Origin: Bacteroidota bacterium
Lineage (GTDB): Bacteria > Bacteroidota > Bacteroidia > Bacteroidales > Bacteroidaceae
DNA length: 64,000 nucleotides
Assembly: GCA_023425865.1 (NCBI GenBank)
Contig: JAFABV010000035.1
Coordinates: forward strand, 9,787-73,786
Reading direction: 5' to 3'
Both the position numbers and the translations under genes were made by a program. Positions 53,031 to 62,820 of this stretch are shown piece by piece. Under the pieces are notes generated by a model. That model was not told the origin of the DNA, made no database searches, and worked only from the letters and a program-made list of their open reading frames with translations. Within the stretch, counting starts at the first letter, position 1. Each line of letters starts with the position of its first letter.

Positions 53031-53243
53031 ACGCGAAAGGCCGGCAGGGAGGAGCGGTGCGGCACGCAGCAAGTGGGAAAGAAAGCCGTAAGGAAGCATG
53101 GCAAGGCTGTGGAGAGACGCTGAAAGCGTTACAATTGGTAATTAATCAAAAGATTACGCGCGGAGTGACGCGTATTTGTGGTTTTCGTTGTACTTTTGCG
53201 TAGAAAAGTCTGACAGCCCGCATGAGGGGCTGGAAGGACGGAT

Positions 53244-55013
53244 ATGGCCAGGATGAAAAATAGCAAGCTTATATATAAACAGGTGGCGGCGCTGGTGGTG
53301 GTGGCCGTGGCTGGATTTGCCCTCGCCTCGTGGCTGTGGCACGAGGAGCCGGCCCCGCCCGTGACGCCCTTGTTGGCCAAGGTAGACACGCTGCCACGGC
53401 CGGCGAAAAAGAAGGCGCCCGTGAAGAGGGCGCCCGTGAAGCCGGTGAGCCACGTGAGCCGCACCCTGAGCGGCACGCTGCGCGACACGGCCGGACACGC
53501 CATGCCGGGCGTGGTGGTGAGCGACAGCTACAACTGCGTGCAGACCGACTCGGCCGGGCACTACACGCTACCCCGACATGCCAAGGCGCGATTTGTGTAC
53601 TATACCGTGCCGGCCGACTGCGAGGTGCCGGTGAGGTCGGCGCAAGACCGCACGGCCTACTTCTACCAACCCATCACCATCCGCGACTCGGTGTACAACT
53701 TCACGCTCACACGCCTGCCGGGCAAAGAGCTGTCGTACCGCATGATTGTCATCGGCGACCCGCAGGTGACCAACGCCTTCAACCCCTACTACGAGGACGC
53801 GTCGGACAATCCCATCAAGAAGAGCGACGTGGCACGGTTTACCGACGAGACCATGGCCGACATACGCCATACCATTGCCGCCATGCCCAAGGGTACGCCG
53901 GTGTATGGCATATCGATGGGCGACGACGTGCAATACTACGGCGGATATAACGAGAACTTAGAGCGACAAATACGTGAGGTGCTGGGCTCCTCGCAGATGC
54001 GCATATTCTCTGTGATAGGCAACCACGATCAGGATGCCAACGCGCTCTACAAAAGAAAATGGGAGGAAAACTGGGGACCCACCGACTACTCCTTCGACCG
54101 AGGCGACGTACACTACGTGTGCTTCAACAACGTGCAATTCTACAGGGGCATGCGCTATTATTCGCCCGGGGAGCTCACTAACGCGCAGATGGAATGGCTC
54201 AGGCAAGACCTGAGCTACGTGGACAAGGCAAAGAAGGTGGTGCTGTGTTACCACATTCCGCTCACCTTCGGCAACAATCCTTCGGCCAAGGCCAACGCGC
54301 TGACCGACGCCACTGAGCAGGGGCACTACAGCTCGGCGCGCCTGAAATCGCTGATGGAGCTGTTGGAGACGTTTGCGGGGGGATACGAATTGTTTTGCGG
54401 TCACACGCATTTCGCGATCAACCACGAGATAGAGTTTGAGGGCCGACGCCTCATGGAGCACTGCCACGCCGCGGCCTGCGGCAACATTTGGCAGTCGAAC
54501 ATCAACCTCTGTGGCACGCCCAACGGCTACTATGTCTACTCGTTCGACGGCACGCGCATTGCCAACGCCTACTATAAAGGCACCCGATGGGACGCCGGAA
54601 GGCAGATGAAGCTGTTTCGCGCGGGCACGTCTTTCAACGGCGAGCGCTACGAGGTGGACTGGAATATAGTGGAGGGGCAGAGTGTGCTGGTGGCCAACGT
54701 GTTCAACGCCGACTCACGATGGCGGGTGGTGGCCATAGAGGGCGGCGTGGAGTACCCCATGGCACGGCTCAGCGGCAAGGGGCAGGACGCCTTCGCCGCG
54801 GGATATCACCATAAATACTCTGAGGCGACACCCTATAACTTCGTGGGCAAAAACAATGGCTATCTCATCATGAATCACTTGTACATCTACCGGCCGAAGT
54901 CGCCCTCCGCGTTTATCATCATACGTGCGCACGACCCCTACGGCAATGTGTACACCACCACCACCGAACGGGTGGAGACGGAGCCGTTTTATAATTACGC
55001 GCATTATTATTGA
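53244..55013 (+). CDS. Exported or membrane-anchored calcineurin-like phosphoesterase
   Basis: A 589-residue metallophosphoesterase. An N-terminal hydrophobic segment (VAALVVVAVAGFALASWLW) anchors or exports it; a Pro/Lys-rich linker and a carboxypeptidase-like Ig domain (GTLRDTAGHAMPGVVVSDSY) follow. The catalytic domain has VIGDPQVT, GDDVQY, GNHDQD, CYHIPL and CGHTHFA, the metal-binding motifs in order. A C-terminal beta domain (about 470-589) follows. This N-domain, phosphoesterase, C-domain order is typical of Bacteroidota calcineurin-like proteins. The substrate (a sugar phosphate, nucleotide or lipid phosphate) is unknown. Confidence 0.92.
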   Translation: MARMKNSKLIYKQVAALVVVAVAGFALASWLWHEEPAPPVTPLLAKVDTLPRPAKKKAPVKRAPVKPVSHVSRTLSGTLRDTAGHAMPGVVVSDSYNCVQTDSAGHYTLPRHAKARFVYYTVPADCEVPVRSAQDRTAYFYQPITIRDSVYNFTLTRLPGKELSYRMIVIGDPQVTNAFNPYYEDASDNPIKKSDVARFTDETMADIRHTIAAMPKGTPVYGISMGDDVQYYGGYNENLERQIREVLGSSQMRIFSVIGNHDQDANALYKRKWEENWGPTDYSFDRGDVHYVCFNNVQFYRGMRYYSPGELTNAQMEWLRQDLSYVDKAKKVVLCYHIPLTFGNNPSAKANALTDATEQGHYSSARLKSLMELLETFAGGYELFCGHTHFAINHEIEFEGRRLMEHCHAAACGNIWQSNINLCGTPNGYYVYSFDGTRIANAYYKGTRWDAGRQMKLFRAGTSFNGERYEVDWNIVEGQSVLVANVFNADSRWRVVAIEGGVEYPMARLSGKGQDAFAAGYHHKYSEATPYNFVGKNNGYLIMNHLYIYRPKSPSAFIIIRAHDPYGNVYTTTTERVETEPFYNYAHYY

Positions 55014-55017
55014 CCGC

Positions 55018-55054
55018 TTCTCCCGCCCTCTACAAAGGGAGAGAACGGGAGAAG
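55018..55054. terminator. Bidirectional hairpin between convergent genes
   Basis: CTTCTCCCG (55018-55026) pairs with CGGGAGAAG (55046-55054), with a short inner CCCT/AGGG. It lies in the 48-base gap between the convergent phosphoesterase and radical SAM genes and may terminate both. Confidence 0.65.
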
Positions 55055-55061
55055 ACGGGCG

Positions 55062-57197
55062 TCACACCGCATTAGGGAAAATGGGATAGCCGGCAGACGA
55101 GCCCTGGTCGCCGATATTGGAATACTCGGCAGTGGGCGTATAATCGAAGGCAGGATACTCGTAGAGTGAAAAACGCGGCTCGGTACGGCCTTCGGTATAA
55201 TGCCATATCGACGCATAGTCGTTGCAGTCTTCGCCCATGTCACGCAGTTGGAGCAGATACTCGGCTATCGACTTGTTTTCTTTGATATACACCACGGGCA
55301 TGTGACGGATGACCGGACTGTGCCTGCGCGTGTGGTCGTGGTCGAAGGCCAGCACCCTACAACCGTCGGGCAGGATGCCCGCCAACCTGAAGGTCATGCT
55401 CTTGCCGATGCCGGGCAGGTTCATCACATTGCGGTCGGTGGCGAGGAATGGCAGGCCGTAGGCCCGCTCCAACTGCCGGATAGCCTTGGTGGGCGACTGG
55501 CTGTCGTTGAGGGTTTCTACCAGCAAGCGCGACTCATGGTCATTGAGCCTGCCGTATACTTTTTCCTCATGCTCTTCCTGCAGCGAACGGCCGTTGGGCG
55601 TAAACACCGCGTGGTTTTCGGCAAAGCCCTTCACCGAGAAGGTATAGTAGCAGAGCACGCCAATCTTGTTGAGCTCCCGGCGCAACCGTGCCGTATGTCC
55701 GCGGCGCGACGCGGCCACATTATACACCAGCTGGTTGGTCACCGTCCATCCGGCACTGTGCAGGCGGCGGATGCCCTCGAGCACCTCGGGGGTAATCTCC
55801 AACGGGGTCTGGAAATGGGTCTGGACAAAAAACTGCCGTATGCCCACCTCCTGGGCCTTGGTCTTGAACTCGGCAAGAATACTCACCAGTTCGTCGTCGA
55901 TACGCATGGGCAGGTATACGGGCAGGCGCGTGCCCAGGCGCACCCGCTGAATCTCGGCGTACTTCTCGCCGTCGGGGCGCAGCAGATTGTCCTCGCGTTT
56001 GCCCTTGGCCATCAGGTAGACGGCATAGAGTATTTTGCGCAGGCTCTTGTTCTGGCTCATCAGGGCGTCACCGCCCGTAATGAGGATGTCGCGCAACTGC
56101 TTGTCCTCACGAAAGTAGCTCATGATGCGCTTCAGCTTGCTGTCCCACGTTTCTTTGGGTTTCAGCGACTCAAGGTTGAAGTTGAACCTCCCGCTCTGGA
56201 AGTCGTAAAGGCGTTGGCAAGAGGCGCACAGTCCGCCACATGCCCTGCCCACCGTGTCGGGAATCATGATGGCCACGTCGGGGTAACGACGGTGTATGTT
56301 GTGCCCCTCGGGCAACAGCCACCCGGCGGCATTGGGCTTGCCGGGCTCCACCACGTCTTCTTTCTCCCAGGCCTTAATGTGTCCGAAGGTTTCTACCAGT
56401 TCGCGCGAATAGAACACATACGACCGCAGGGCGGCATCGTCGTAGGTGGTGCCGGTGGTGTCCATGAGCGAAAGATAATAAGGAGTGACGAAGATGGGGA
56501 TGCCCTTGCGGCGGGCTTCCTGATAAATGGCAATCTGCTCGTCGGGCAAGGTCTCGCCCATCATCTGGTTGAGCTCGTGCAGACTGCGTGCCGCCAACGA
56601 CAGATGGAACCGCGGGTCGTTCCACCATTGCTCCACCATCAGGAGTTTCTCGTCATGACCCGTACCCGGCGGAAAGGCAAAACGGCTCTTGCCATACTGG
56701 TGGCCATCGATGCGCTCGATGAGCCGCGACATGATGCGCTGGCGGTTTTCATGCCTGACGGCCACCACCCGAGGCTCTGTACCCACGGGCCATCGCCGCA
56801 TCCAGCGCACTACCTGTTCGCGCGAGGGACGGGAAGGCCGCGGGAGAAACACCACTTCAAACTGCTTGTATATATCCCACAGATACGCGGCGCTGACCTC
56901 TTCCGGGCATCCCTGCCCTTTCAGGTATCGCCACAACAGGCTGATGGTCTCAAGTTTCAGCGTTGTCTCGGTAGACGCCTCAAATATCTCCATGCCGTCA
57001 TTTCGGATAAGGCGCAGCAGATTCTCTCTTTCGGGTGAGAGCGGTTTCTCTACATGGCTACTGAGAAAGTAAGTCAGCCGTTGCTTAAAGTCTTGCGCTG
57101 TAGCGCTGTCTAACGCCATCTGACAAACAGGCTGTAGACATTCTTCAAACTTCTTCCTTACATTCTCGGCCGTGATTTTCACTTTATTCTGTTTCAT
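55062..57197 (-). CDS. KamA-family radical SAM protein (lysine 2,3-aminomutase-like)
   Basis: A 711-residue protein. The C-terminal 450 residues match lysine aminomutase-type radical SAM enzymes: the CxxxCxxC motif in RACGGLCASCQRLYDFQSGR (holds the 4Fe-4S cluster), ILITGGDALMS, and RLGTRLPVYLPMRIDD then FFVQTHFQTPLEITPE. An unusual N-terminal extension of about 290 residues precedes the radical domain; members of this longer form occur in Bacteroidota. I chose the ATG at 57197; the frame starts with TTG two codons earlier. A TACCTTTG lies on the minus strand at 57235-57242. The substrate may not be lysine. Confidence 0.88.
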   Translation of the reverse strand: MKQNKVKITAENVRKKFEECLQPVCQMALDSATAQDFKQRLTYFLSSHVEKPLSPERENLLRLIRNDGMEIFEASTETTLKLETISLLWRYLKGQGCPEEVSAAYLWDIYKQFEVVFLPRPSRPSREQVVRWMRRWPVGTEPRVVAVRHENRQRIMSRLIERIDGHQYGKSRFAFPPGTGHDEKLLMVEQWWNDPRFHLSLAARSLHELNQMMGETLPDEQIAIYQEARRKGIPIFVTPYYLSLMDTTGTTYDDAALRSYVFYSRELVETFGHIKAWEKEDVVEPGKPNAAGWLLPEGHNIHRRYPDVAIMIPDTVGRACGGLCASCQRLYDFQSGRFNFNLESLKPKETWDSKLKRIMSYFREDKQLRDILITGGDALMSQNKSLRKILYAVYLMAKGKREDNLLRPDGEKYAEIQRVRLGTRLPVYLPMRIDDELVSILAEFKTKAQEVGIRQFFVQTHFQTPLEITPEVLEGIRRLHSAGWTVTNQLVYNVAASRRGHTARLRRELNKIGVLCYYTFSVKGFAENHAVFTPNGRSLQEEHEEKVYGRLNDHESRLLVETLNDSQSPTKAIRQLERAYGLPFLATDRNVMNLPGIGKSMTFRLAGILPDGCRVLAFDHDHTRRHSPVIRHMPVVYIKENKSIAEYLLQLRDMGEDCNDYASIWHYTEGRTEPRFSLYEYPAFDYTPTAEYSNIGDQGSSAGYPIFPNAV

Positions 57198-57203
57198 AAG
57201 CAA

Positions 57204-57691
57204 TCGTATTTCTCTAAAAGGGAATCAAAACTAACAAAGGTAGCAATGGGACTATTTCCCTAAAAAAGGTTGACTTGATAATGGATAATATGGGTACTTG
57301 CGGCTCGCCTGCCTGCAAGCATTCGTACAAATATACAAAAAAATACGGTAAATTACAACCCCCACCGCCCACCGCCCCCACAATTTTATATTTTGAAATA
57401 ATATTTTAACAGGATGGCGTTCGTATTATGAGGTTGTGTCATCATAGGCACCGCAACAAGTTCGAGATGCGCGACAGCCGCGTCATGGGGTTCAACACAG
57501 GCTCTACGAATCAAAGCGGAAGGTAAGGGGAAATACTTATTACCCGGGGAGGTACCAACGTGTAACGCCCCGGGGATATTTCGCTGCCTCCTGTCTCGTT
57601 AGAGGCATTACGCCCTGGAGGCGGTACTAAAATATAATGACGGTGCACCCAATCGGATAACACCGCGACGCGCCGTGCAGGGATGAGGATA
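57204..57691. other. Intergenic region
   Basis: About 490 bases between the radical SAM gene and the porin gene, both on the minus strand. Besides the -7-like element near 57240 there is an imperfect inverted pair (GGTACCAACGTGTAACGCC near 57550 with GGCATTACGCCCTGGAGGCG near 57608), probably a hairpin. No gene is supported. Confidence 0.5.
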
Positions 57692-58723
57692 TTAGAAGTG
57701 CGTCATGACTTCTACGACAAACTTGTCTTTCTCTGACACTTTGGGGATTGCACCTTTACGGTAGAAGTATTTTTCATAGTTGATGCGGATATCGCAGTTG
57801 AAAGGCTTGAGGAAACTCAGCGTCACACCGCCCGTGAGGCGTCCACGCTTGTAGTCGTTGATGATGAGTTGCCCCACGTCGTCGGTGTCGTCGGTCACAT
57901 ATCGCTTACCATCGCTATGGTCGCTCATGAAGTCGTAACGTATCAGCGGCGAAATTTTGGAGAAGGCGCAGCGACGCAGCGGAATGTCGTAATTGATGAA
58001 TCCGTCGAAGGCATGCACGGCCTTGAAGGCATTCTGATTATAGTGCTTATAAAGATATTCGGCCTCGGCCAGGAAGTTGCCACACTTATAGGTGACACCC
58101 GCGTCGTACATCATGATCACCACGTCCTGGGGTCTGATCTTCTGAGCGCTGAGCACCACGGTTGTTCCGCCGGGAATCAGAAATTGCGCCTTACCCGAGA
58201 AATTGACGCCCTTGGTCCAGTAGTTTTTCTGATTGGTCAGTCCTGAGCCGTTGAAGATACCAGCCTGAAGGATGATGGGCACTGTACCGTCGACACGATA
58301 ATCTACCCGGGCACCCACGTCGCGCACGTTACCCACCTGCTTGGCAATGAATGACCGGTTGGCGAAATACTGCTGGTGGGGCGACCGGTGGGCATCGATC
58401 GTAAAAGGAACACGCATCTGACCAATGGTAAACCCTAAGTTGTTGACGGGCGCGATACGGGTCCAGGCATCCAGCATCTTGATCTCGCCCTCGTCGCAGA
58501 GGTCAATCTCGGCCATGTAAGACACCATGCTGTTGAGGTTGCCCCTGACGCTGACACGGGCGGTACGCACCTCGAAGCGCCCCTCGCCCTCCTGGGTCTG
58601 GTACTCATACTTCCCCCTAAGGGTTCCACCTATCTTCATACTGGTGCTAACGGAGTCTCGTTGAGCTGCCACAGGCACGCTGAGCGTCAGGATTGCGACG
58701 GCTGCAAAGGCTTTTTTTATCAT
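57692..58723 (-). CDS. Phosphate-selective porin (OprO/OprP family)
   Basis: A 343-residue outer-membrane beta-barrel. The signal peptide is MIKKAFAAVAILTLSVPVAA. Family features: GTLRGKYEYQT, RTARVSVRGNLNSMVSYMAE, FTIGQMRVPFTIDAHRSPHQ, and a C-terminal phenylalanine (VVEVMTHF) for BAM recognition. I chose the ATG at 58723; the longer frame adds 13 residues before the signal peptide. Next to ppk1 and ppx it fits phosphate uptake, although family members in Bacteroidota may carry other substrates. Confidence 0.88.
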   Translation of the reverse strand: MIKKAFAAVAILTLSVPVAAQRDSVSTSMKIGGTLRGKYEYQTQEGEGRFEVRTARVSVRGNLNSMVSYMAEIDLCDEGEIKMLDAWTRIAPVNNLGFTIGQMRVPFTIDAHRSPHQQYFANRSFIAKQVGNVRDVGARVDYRVDGTVPIILQAGIFNGSGLTNQKNYWTKGVNFSGKAQFLIPGGTTVVLSAQKIRPQDVVIMMYDAGVTYKCGNFLAEAEYLYKHYNQNAFKAVHAFDGFINYDIPLRRCAFSKISPLIRYDFMSDHSDGKRYVTDDTDDVGQLIINDYKRGRLTGGVTLSFLKPFNCDIRINYEKYFYRKGAIPKVSEKDKFVVEVMTHF

Positions 58724-58910
58724 TTGTTCGTAACAGGTTAGAAATACGGCTGCAAAATTCATTAAATGATATTACTACTCCGCTACACACATGTTTCATT
58801 TTTGTTTCATCATCAAATTATAACACAAAAAAAGGACAAATCTAATAATTTCGCAATATATTTGCAGTTGGATTGTTGTAACATCGAATTACCAATTTCA
58901 ACGTGATAAA

Positions 58911-59651
58911 ATGAAGGAATCTAAAAAAGCTATTCTCGACATCCTGCAGAAGGATGGGAAAAACATGAAGAAAGGCGGGAAGTTTGCGTCATTGGTACTC
59001 AACCTGGCCCTGCAAAAGATTGACAGCGAAGGTTTTGAATTTGACGGCGAAGCTGTCTTCTCCACAGACAAGCAATGCTTGGTATACTGCCTGTCAAACA
59101 AAGAGAGCTTTGTGGTACCCGAGGGGGTTGAGATTATCGGAGAGATGGCATTCAGGAGCAAAAAGCAACTCAAGAACGTGGTATTACCCTCTACGGTGAA
59201 AGTCATAGAGAAAGACGCGTTCTTCGACTGCGACTGCTTGGACAATGTTTTCATACCCAAATCGGTAGATACCATCAAGAGTTACGCCTTCGCCGAGTGC
59301 GACCGCCTCAAGACTGTCATCTTTGAGGGCGCGGTGGAACATCTGAACCGGCACACCTTCTCAGACAGCGACAACCTCCACCGTATCATTATCCCGAAGG
59401 GTACGCTGAAGCAGTTCCAGAAAGCACTGCACTACGACAGTGGCGACGACTATGTGATTCTCGAAAAAGAAGACAAGGCGGACGATGCCCCGCTGACAAA
59501 TACGGCATCAGACACCAAACCCGACGCACCGGCCGCTGCCGCTGAAACTCAAAAGAAAAACAGCCAGGAGAAAGGCAAGGAAAAGTCGAAAGCCAAGACG
59601 GCCGACAAGCCTAAAGCGTCGAAGCCAACCGACAAGGACACTAAAAAATAA
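58911..59651 (+). CDS. BspA-like leucine-rich repeat protein with lysine-rich tail
   Basis: A 246-residue protein without a signal peptide. Residues about 60-180 hold LRR_5 repeats of the BspA type (VVPEGVEIIGEMAFRSKKQL; VVLPSTVKVIEKDAFFDCDC; VFIPKSVDTIKSYAFAECDR). The last 60 residues are Lys/Ala/Glu/Thr-rich (EKGKEKSKAKTADKPKASKP). A TATATTTG at 58857-58864 is the likely -7 element. It ends 6 bases before ppk1, so the three genes form an operon. BspA-like proteins are usually surface-exposed; this one appears cytoplasmic. Confidence 0.85.
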   Translation: MKESKKAILDILQKDGKNMKKGGKFASLVLNLALQKIDSEGFEFDGEAVFSTDKQCLVYCLSNKESFVVPEGVEIIGEMAFRSKKQLKNVVLPSTVKVIEKDAFFDCDCLDNVFIPKSVDTIKSYAFAECDRLKTVIFEGAVEHLNRHTFSDSDNLHRIIIPKGTLKQFQKALHYDSGDDYVILEKEDKADDAPLTNTASDTKPDAPAAAAETQKKNSQEKGKEKSKAKTADKPKASKPTDKDTKK

Positions 59652-59657
59652 TCTAAC

Positions 59658-61733
59658 ATGGGAAAGGGGCAAAACAAAAACTACGTGGAACGTGATGTGA
59701 GTTGGATGTATTTCAACCACAGGATTCTCAACGAAGCCGAGAAAGACAGTGTGCCTCTGCTCGAGCGTCTGTCCTACTTAGGTATCTACTCTAACAACCT
59801 CGACGAGTTCTTCAGGGTCAGGGTAGCATCTATCAACCGGTTTTTGGCCCGACCCGATATTGACAAAGATGACCAGCGCACGCTCAAGAACTGCCTGAAG
59901 AGCATCAACCGCCTGAACGAGCAATACAGTAAGGAGTATGCCGCGGCGGTGGAGACGGTCACGGCAGAGCTTGAGAAGCACGGTATACGCTTGGTCAACG
60001 AGCAACAACTCAACGAAGAGCAACAACTCTTCCTCACCAAATTTTTCTACGAAAAACTCAACGGCTCGGTTATTCCGATCTGGATCTCGCAGATTGACGA
60101 CATCTCGACCTTGGAGGACAACCGCATCTACCTGCTGGTGGAGAAAGCGGAGTCTGACGAGGGCGGCAAAACCAAATACGCGCTCATCAAGGTGCCCGAC
60201 CGCCAGTTTGGGCGGTGGGTCAAGATTCCGTCGAGCGATGGCATCGACAACATCATGTATCTCGACGATGTGGTGCGCTTCTGCCTGCCTCTGATTTTCA
60301 TCGGACTCAAGAAGAGCACCTTCCGCGCCTTCTCGTTCAAGTTTACCAAAGACGCGGAGATGGAAATCGACAATGAGCAGGACTATGGCACCATGGAACG
60401 CATCGCCCTCGGCGTAGACAGCCGCAAGCGCGGTGAAGCCGTGCGCCTGATTTACGACGCGCAGATGCCCAAGGAGATGCAACGCCGTATTCTCGACCGA
60501 CTGGACATCGACGAGCTGGACACTTCTCTGGCTGCCAACCGCTACCAGAACCACAAAGACCTGATGTCGTTCCCCAACTGCGGCCACATGGAACTCAAAT
60601 ATCCCACCTGGCAACACATCATGAAACCGGAATTTCTCTCCGACCAGAGCATTCTCGACCAAATCAGAAAGAAAGACCGATTCATACACGTGCCCTATCA
60701 TTCGTTCGACGGATACATCAGGGTGCTGCGCGAAGCTGCCATCAAGCCCGAGGTGAAGGCCATCAAGACCACACTCTACCGGCTGGCCAAAGACTCGAAG
60801 GTGGTGAAGGCGCTGATCACCGCCGCCCGCAACGGCAAGAAGGTGACGGCGGTGGTGGAACTGCTGGCCCGATTCGACGAGGAGAGCAACATCAAGTGGA
60901 GCCGCCGTATGCAAGAGGAAGGCGTCAACGTGATCTTCGGAGTTGAAGGGCTCAAGGTTCACTCCAAACTCCTCTACATCGAATCCAAGAAGGGCGACAT
61001 CGCCTGCATTGGCACCGGCAACTTCCACGAGGGCAATGCCAGAATGTACACCGACTATCTGATGATGACAGCACGTACCAGTATCTTGAAAGACGTGGCA
61101 CGGGTGTTCGACTTCATCGACCGCCCCTACCTGCATCCGCGGTTCCGCGAGCTCATGGTGTCGCCCAACTCCATGAAGTCTCGCATCATCCGTATGCTCG
61201 ACACCGAAATCAAGTTTGCACTCGACGGCAAGGAGGCGTGGCTGAAGATGAAGATCAACCATATCACCGACCCGGAGATCATCGACAAGCTCTATGAGGC
61301 AGCGGCGGCAGGTGTCAAGATCGACATTATCATCCGTGGCAACTGCTCTCTGGTGCCCACCTGCAACAAGGCGGCGGGCAATATCCGATGCGTGGGAATC
61401 ATTGACCGCTACCTCGAACATTCGCGCATACTGATTTTCTGCAATGGCGGCAAGAACAGGTACTTCCTCGGCTCGGCCGACTGGATGCCCCGCAACCTCA
61501 TGACCCGTATCGAGGTGATGACACCAGTACACGACGAAGACCTGAAGCGCGACCTCATGCGCACCATAGACTTCGGACTGCGCGACAATACCAACGGACA
61601 TATTATCGACGGCAACGGCACCGACCCGCTGCCCACGCTCGCGCCCGGCACCCAGCCGTTCCGTTCACAAGAGCAACTGTATAACGAATATCTCAAAGAA
61701 TATGTTACAAGCGACCAATATCGACAGCTTTGA
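59658..61733 (+). CDS. ppk1: Polyphosphate kinase 1
   Basis: A complete 691-residue enzyme that builds polyphosphate from ATP. Landmarks: RDVSWMYFNHRILNEAEKDS, YSNNLDEFFRVRV, the catalytic His in GVEGLKVHSKLLYIE, GTGNFHEGNARMYTD, and the second His in YLEHSRILIFCNGG. It overlaps ppx by 32 bases. Cytoplasmic or membrane-associated. Confidence 0.97.
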   Translation: MGKGQNKNYVERDVSWMYFNHRILNEAEKDSVPLLERLSYLGIYSNNLDEFFRVRVASINRFLARPDIDKDDQRTLKNCLKSINRLNEQYSKEYAAAVETVTAELEKHGIRLVNEQQLNEEQQLFLTKFFYEKLNGSVIPIWISQIDDISTLEDNRIYLLVEKAESDEGGKTKYALIKVPDRQFGRWVKIPSSDGIDNIMYLDDVVRFCLPLIFIGLKKSTFRAFSFKFTKDAEMEIDNEQDYGTMERIALGVDSRKRGEAVRLIYDAQMPKEMQRRILDRLDIDELDTSLAANRYQNHKDLMSFPNCGHMELKYPTWQHIMKPEFLSDQSILDQIRKKDRFIHVPYHSFDGYIRVLREAAIKPEVKAIKTTLYRLAKDSKVVKALITAARNGKKVTAVVELLARFDEESNIKWSRRMQEEGVNVIFGVEGLKVHSKLLYIESKKGDIACIGTGNFHEGNARMYTDYLMMTARTSILKDVARVFDFIDRPYLHPRFRELMVSPNSMKSRIIRMLDTEIKFALDGKEAWLKMKINHITDPEIIDKLYEAAAAGVKIDIIIRGNCSLVPTCNKAAGNIRCVGIIDRYLEHSRILIFCNGGKNRYFLGSADWMPRNLMTRIEVMTPVHDEDLKRDLMRTIDFGLRDNTNGHIIDGNGTDPLPTLAPGTQPFRSQEQLYNEYLKEYVTSDQYRQL

Positions 61734-62757
61734 ACTGGCTGCCATCGACGTGGGCTCCAACGCCGCACGTCTGCTCATCTATCATGTAGACGCGGGCCTC
61801 GACGGCGAAATCAAGACACGCAAGAGCTTCTTCCTGCGCGTACCACTGCGATTAGGCATGGATGTGTTCAACGGCGGCAAACTGTCGGAGACACGGTCTG
61901 AGGAATTTCTGCGCACCATGAAGGCGTACAAGCAACTCATGAAGGTGTACCATGTGCGCCAGTACCGCGCCTGCGCCACTTCGGCCATGCGCGACGCTCA
62001 AAACGGCAAGGCCATGCTCAAGCAGATTGAGAAAGAAACCGGCCTGAAGTTAGAGATCATCTCTGGTGACGTGGAGTCGAGGATAGTCTACGACAACCAC
62101 CTGGCACTCATGTCGGGTCAAGGCAGCTTTCTCTATGTTGACGTGGGTGGCGGCAGCACTGAGGTAACATTCATGCACCATGGCGAGCGCATCCACGGCT
62201 GCTCGTACAACATCGGTACCATCCGACTGCTCAATGGCAAGGTGAAACCAGAGAAATTCGTACAAATGATCGACGAACTCAAGAAGGTGACCCAAGGATA
62301 TAACGACATTACCATCATTGGCAGCGGCGGCAACATCAACAAACTCTACCGCATGGCCTCGAAGCGCGACAAGCTGGTAGACTATCTGCCGGTAGATACG
62401 CTGCGCAGACAGCACACCCGCCTGGCCAAAATGAGTGTCGAGGAACGCATGGAGGTGTTTAACCTCAAGCCCGACCGTGCCGACGTCATCGTTCCCGCAG
62501 CCGAAATATTTCTCGGCATCGCCGACGGTGTGGGGGCCAAGACCATCATGGTGCCCAACTTAGGACTCGCCGACGGCATCATCAACGAGATGGTAGAGGA
62601 ATACAAAAAGAAGAAGTCGGAGGAAAGGCTGACGAAGGAGGAGACTCCAGAGGAGAAAGCCAATAAGGAGCAGACTCCTGAAAAGAAATCCTCGAAGAAG
62701 GAGACGACAAAGGAGAAGGCCGACAAGGGGCAGACGCCTGAAAAGAAAAAGAAGTAG
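61702..62757 (+). CDS. ppx: Exopolyphosphatase/guanosine pentaphosphate phosphatase
   Basis: A 351-residue Ppx/GppA protein that removes terminal phosphates from polyphosphate or converts pppGpp to ppGpp. Landmarks: AIDVGSNAARLLIYH, FLYVDVGGGSTEVTF, IIGSGGNINKLYRMAS. The last 50 residues are a Lys/Glu/Thr repeat tail (EETPEEKANKEQTPEKK and onward), not part of the family fold. It overlaps ppk1 by 32 bases, so synthesis and breakdown of polyphosphate are co-expressed. Confidence 0.94.
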   Translation: MLQATNIDSFELAAIDVGSNAARLLIYHVDAGLDGEIKTRKSFFLRVPLRLGMDVFNGGKLSETRSEEFLRTMKAYKQLMKVYHVRQYRACATSAMRDAQNGKAMLKQIEKETGLKLEIISGDVESRIVYDNHLALMSGQGSFLYVDVGGGSTEVTFMHHGERIHGCSYNIGTIRLLNGKVKPEKFVQMIDELKKVTQGYNDITIIGSGGNINKLYRMASKRDKLVDYLPVDTLRRQHTRLAKMSVEERMEVFNLKPDRADVIVPAAEIFLGIADGVGAKTIMVPNLGLADGIINEMVEEYKKKKSEERLTKEETPEEKANKEQTPEKKSSKKETTKEKADKGQTPEKKKK

Positions 62758-62783
62758 CGTTTATTTTCTTATATCACGTTGTG

Positions 62784-62820
62784 GTGGCATCCTCTGTGCA
62801 GAGTGTGCCACCTTTTTTTG
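62784..62820 (+). terminator. Terminator after ppx
   Basis: GGTGGCA (62784-62790) pairs with TGCCACC (62807-62813), followed by TTTTTTT. It closes the ppk1-ppx operon. Confidence 0.85.

Larger units (their letters stand above)
52412..53243. other. Intergenic region with promoter and palindrome array
   Basis: Between the tRNA operon and the phosphoesterase gene this 832-base stretch holds the tRNA promoter (52449-52480), the 23-base palindrome array (52939-53030) and a -7-like TACTTTTGC at 53191-53199 ahead of the phosphoesterase. The rest (about 52490-52930) shows no gene or repeat I can support. Confidence 0.6.

Noticed and set aside
59778..61601. Long minus-strand frame opposite ppk1
   Set aside because: It is a shadow of ppk1, which has all family motifs.
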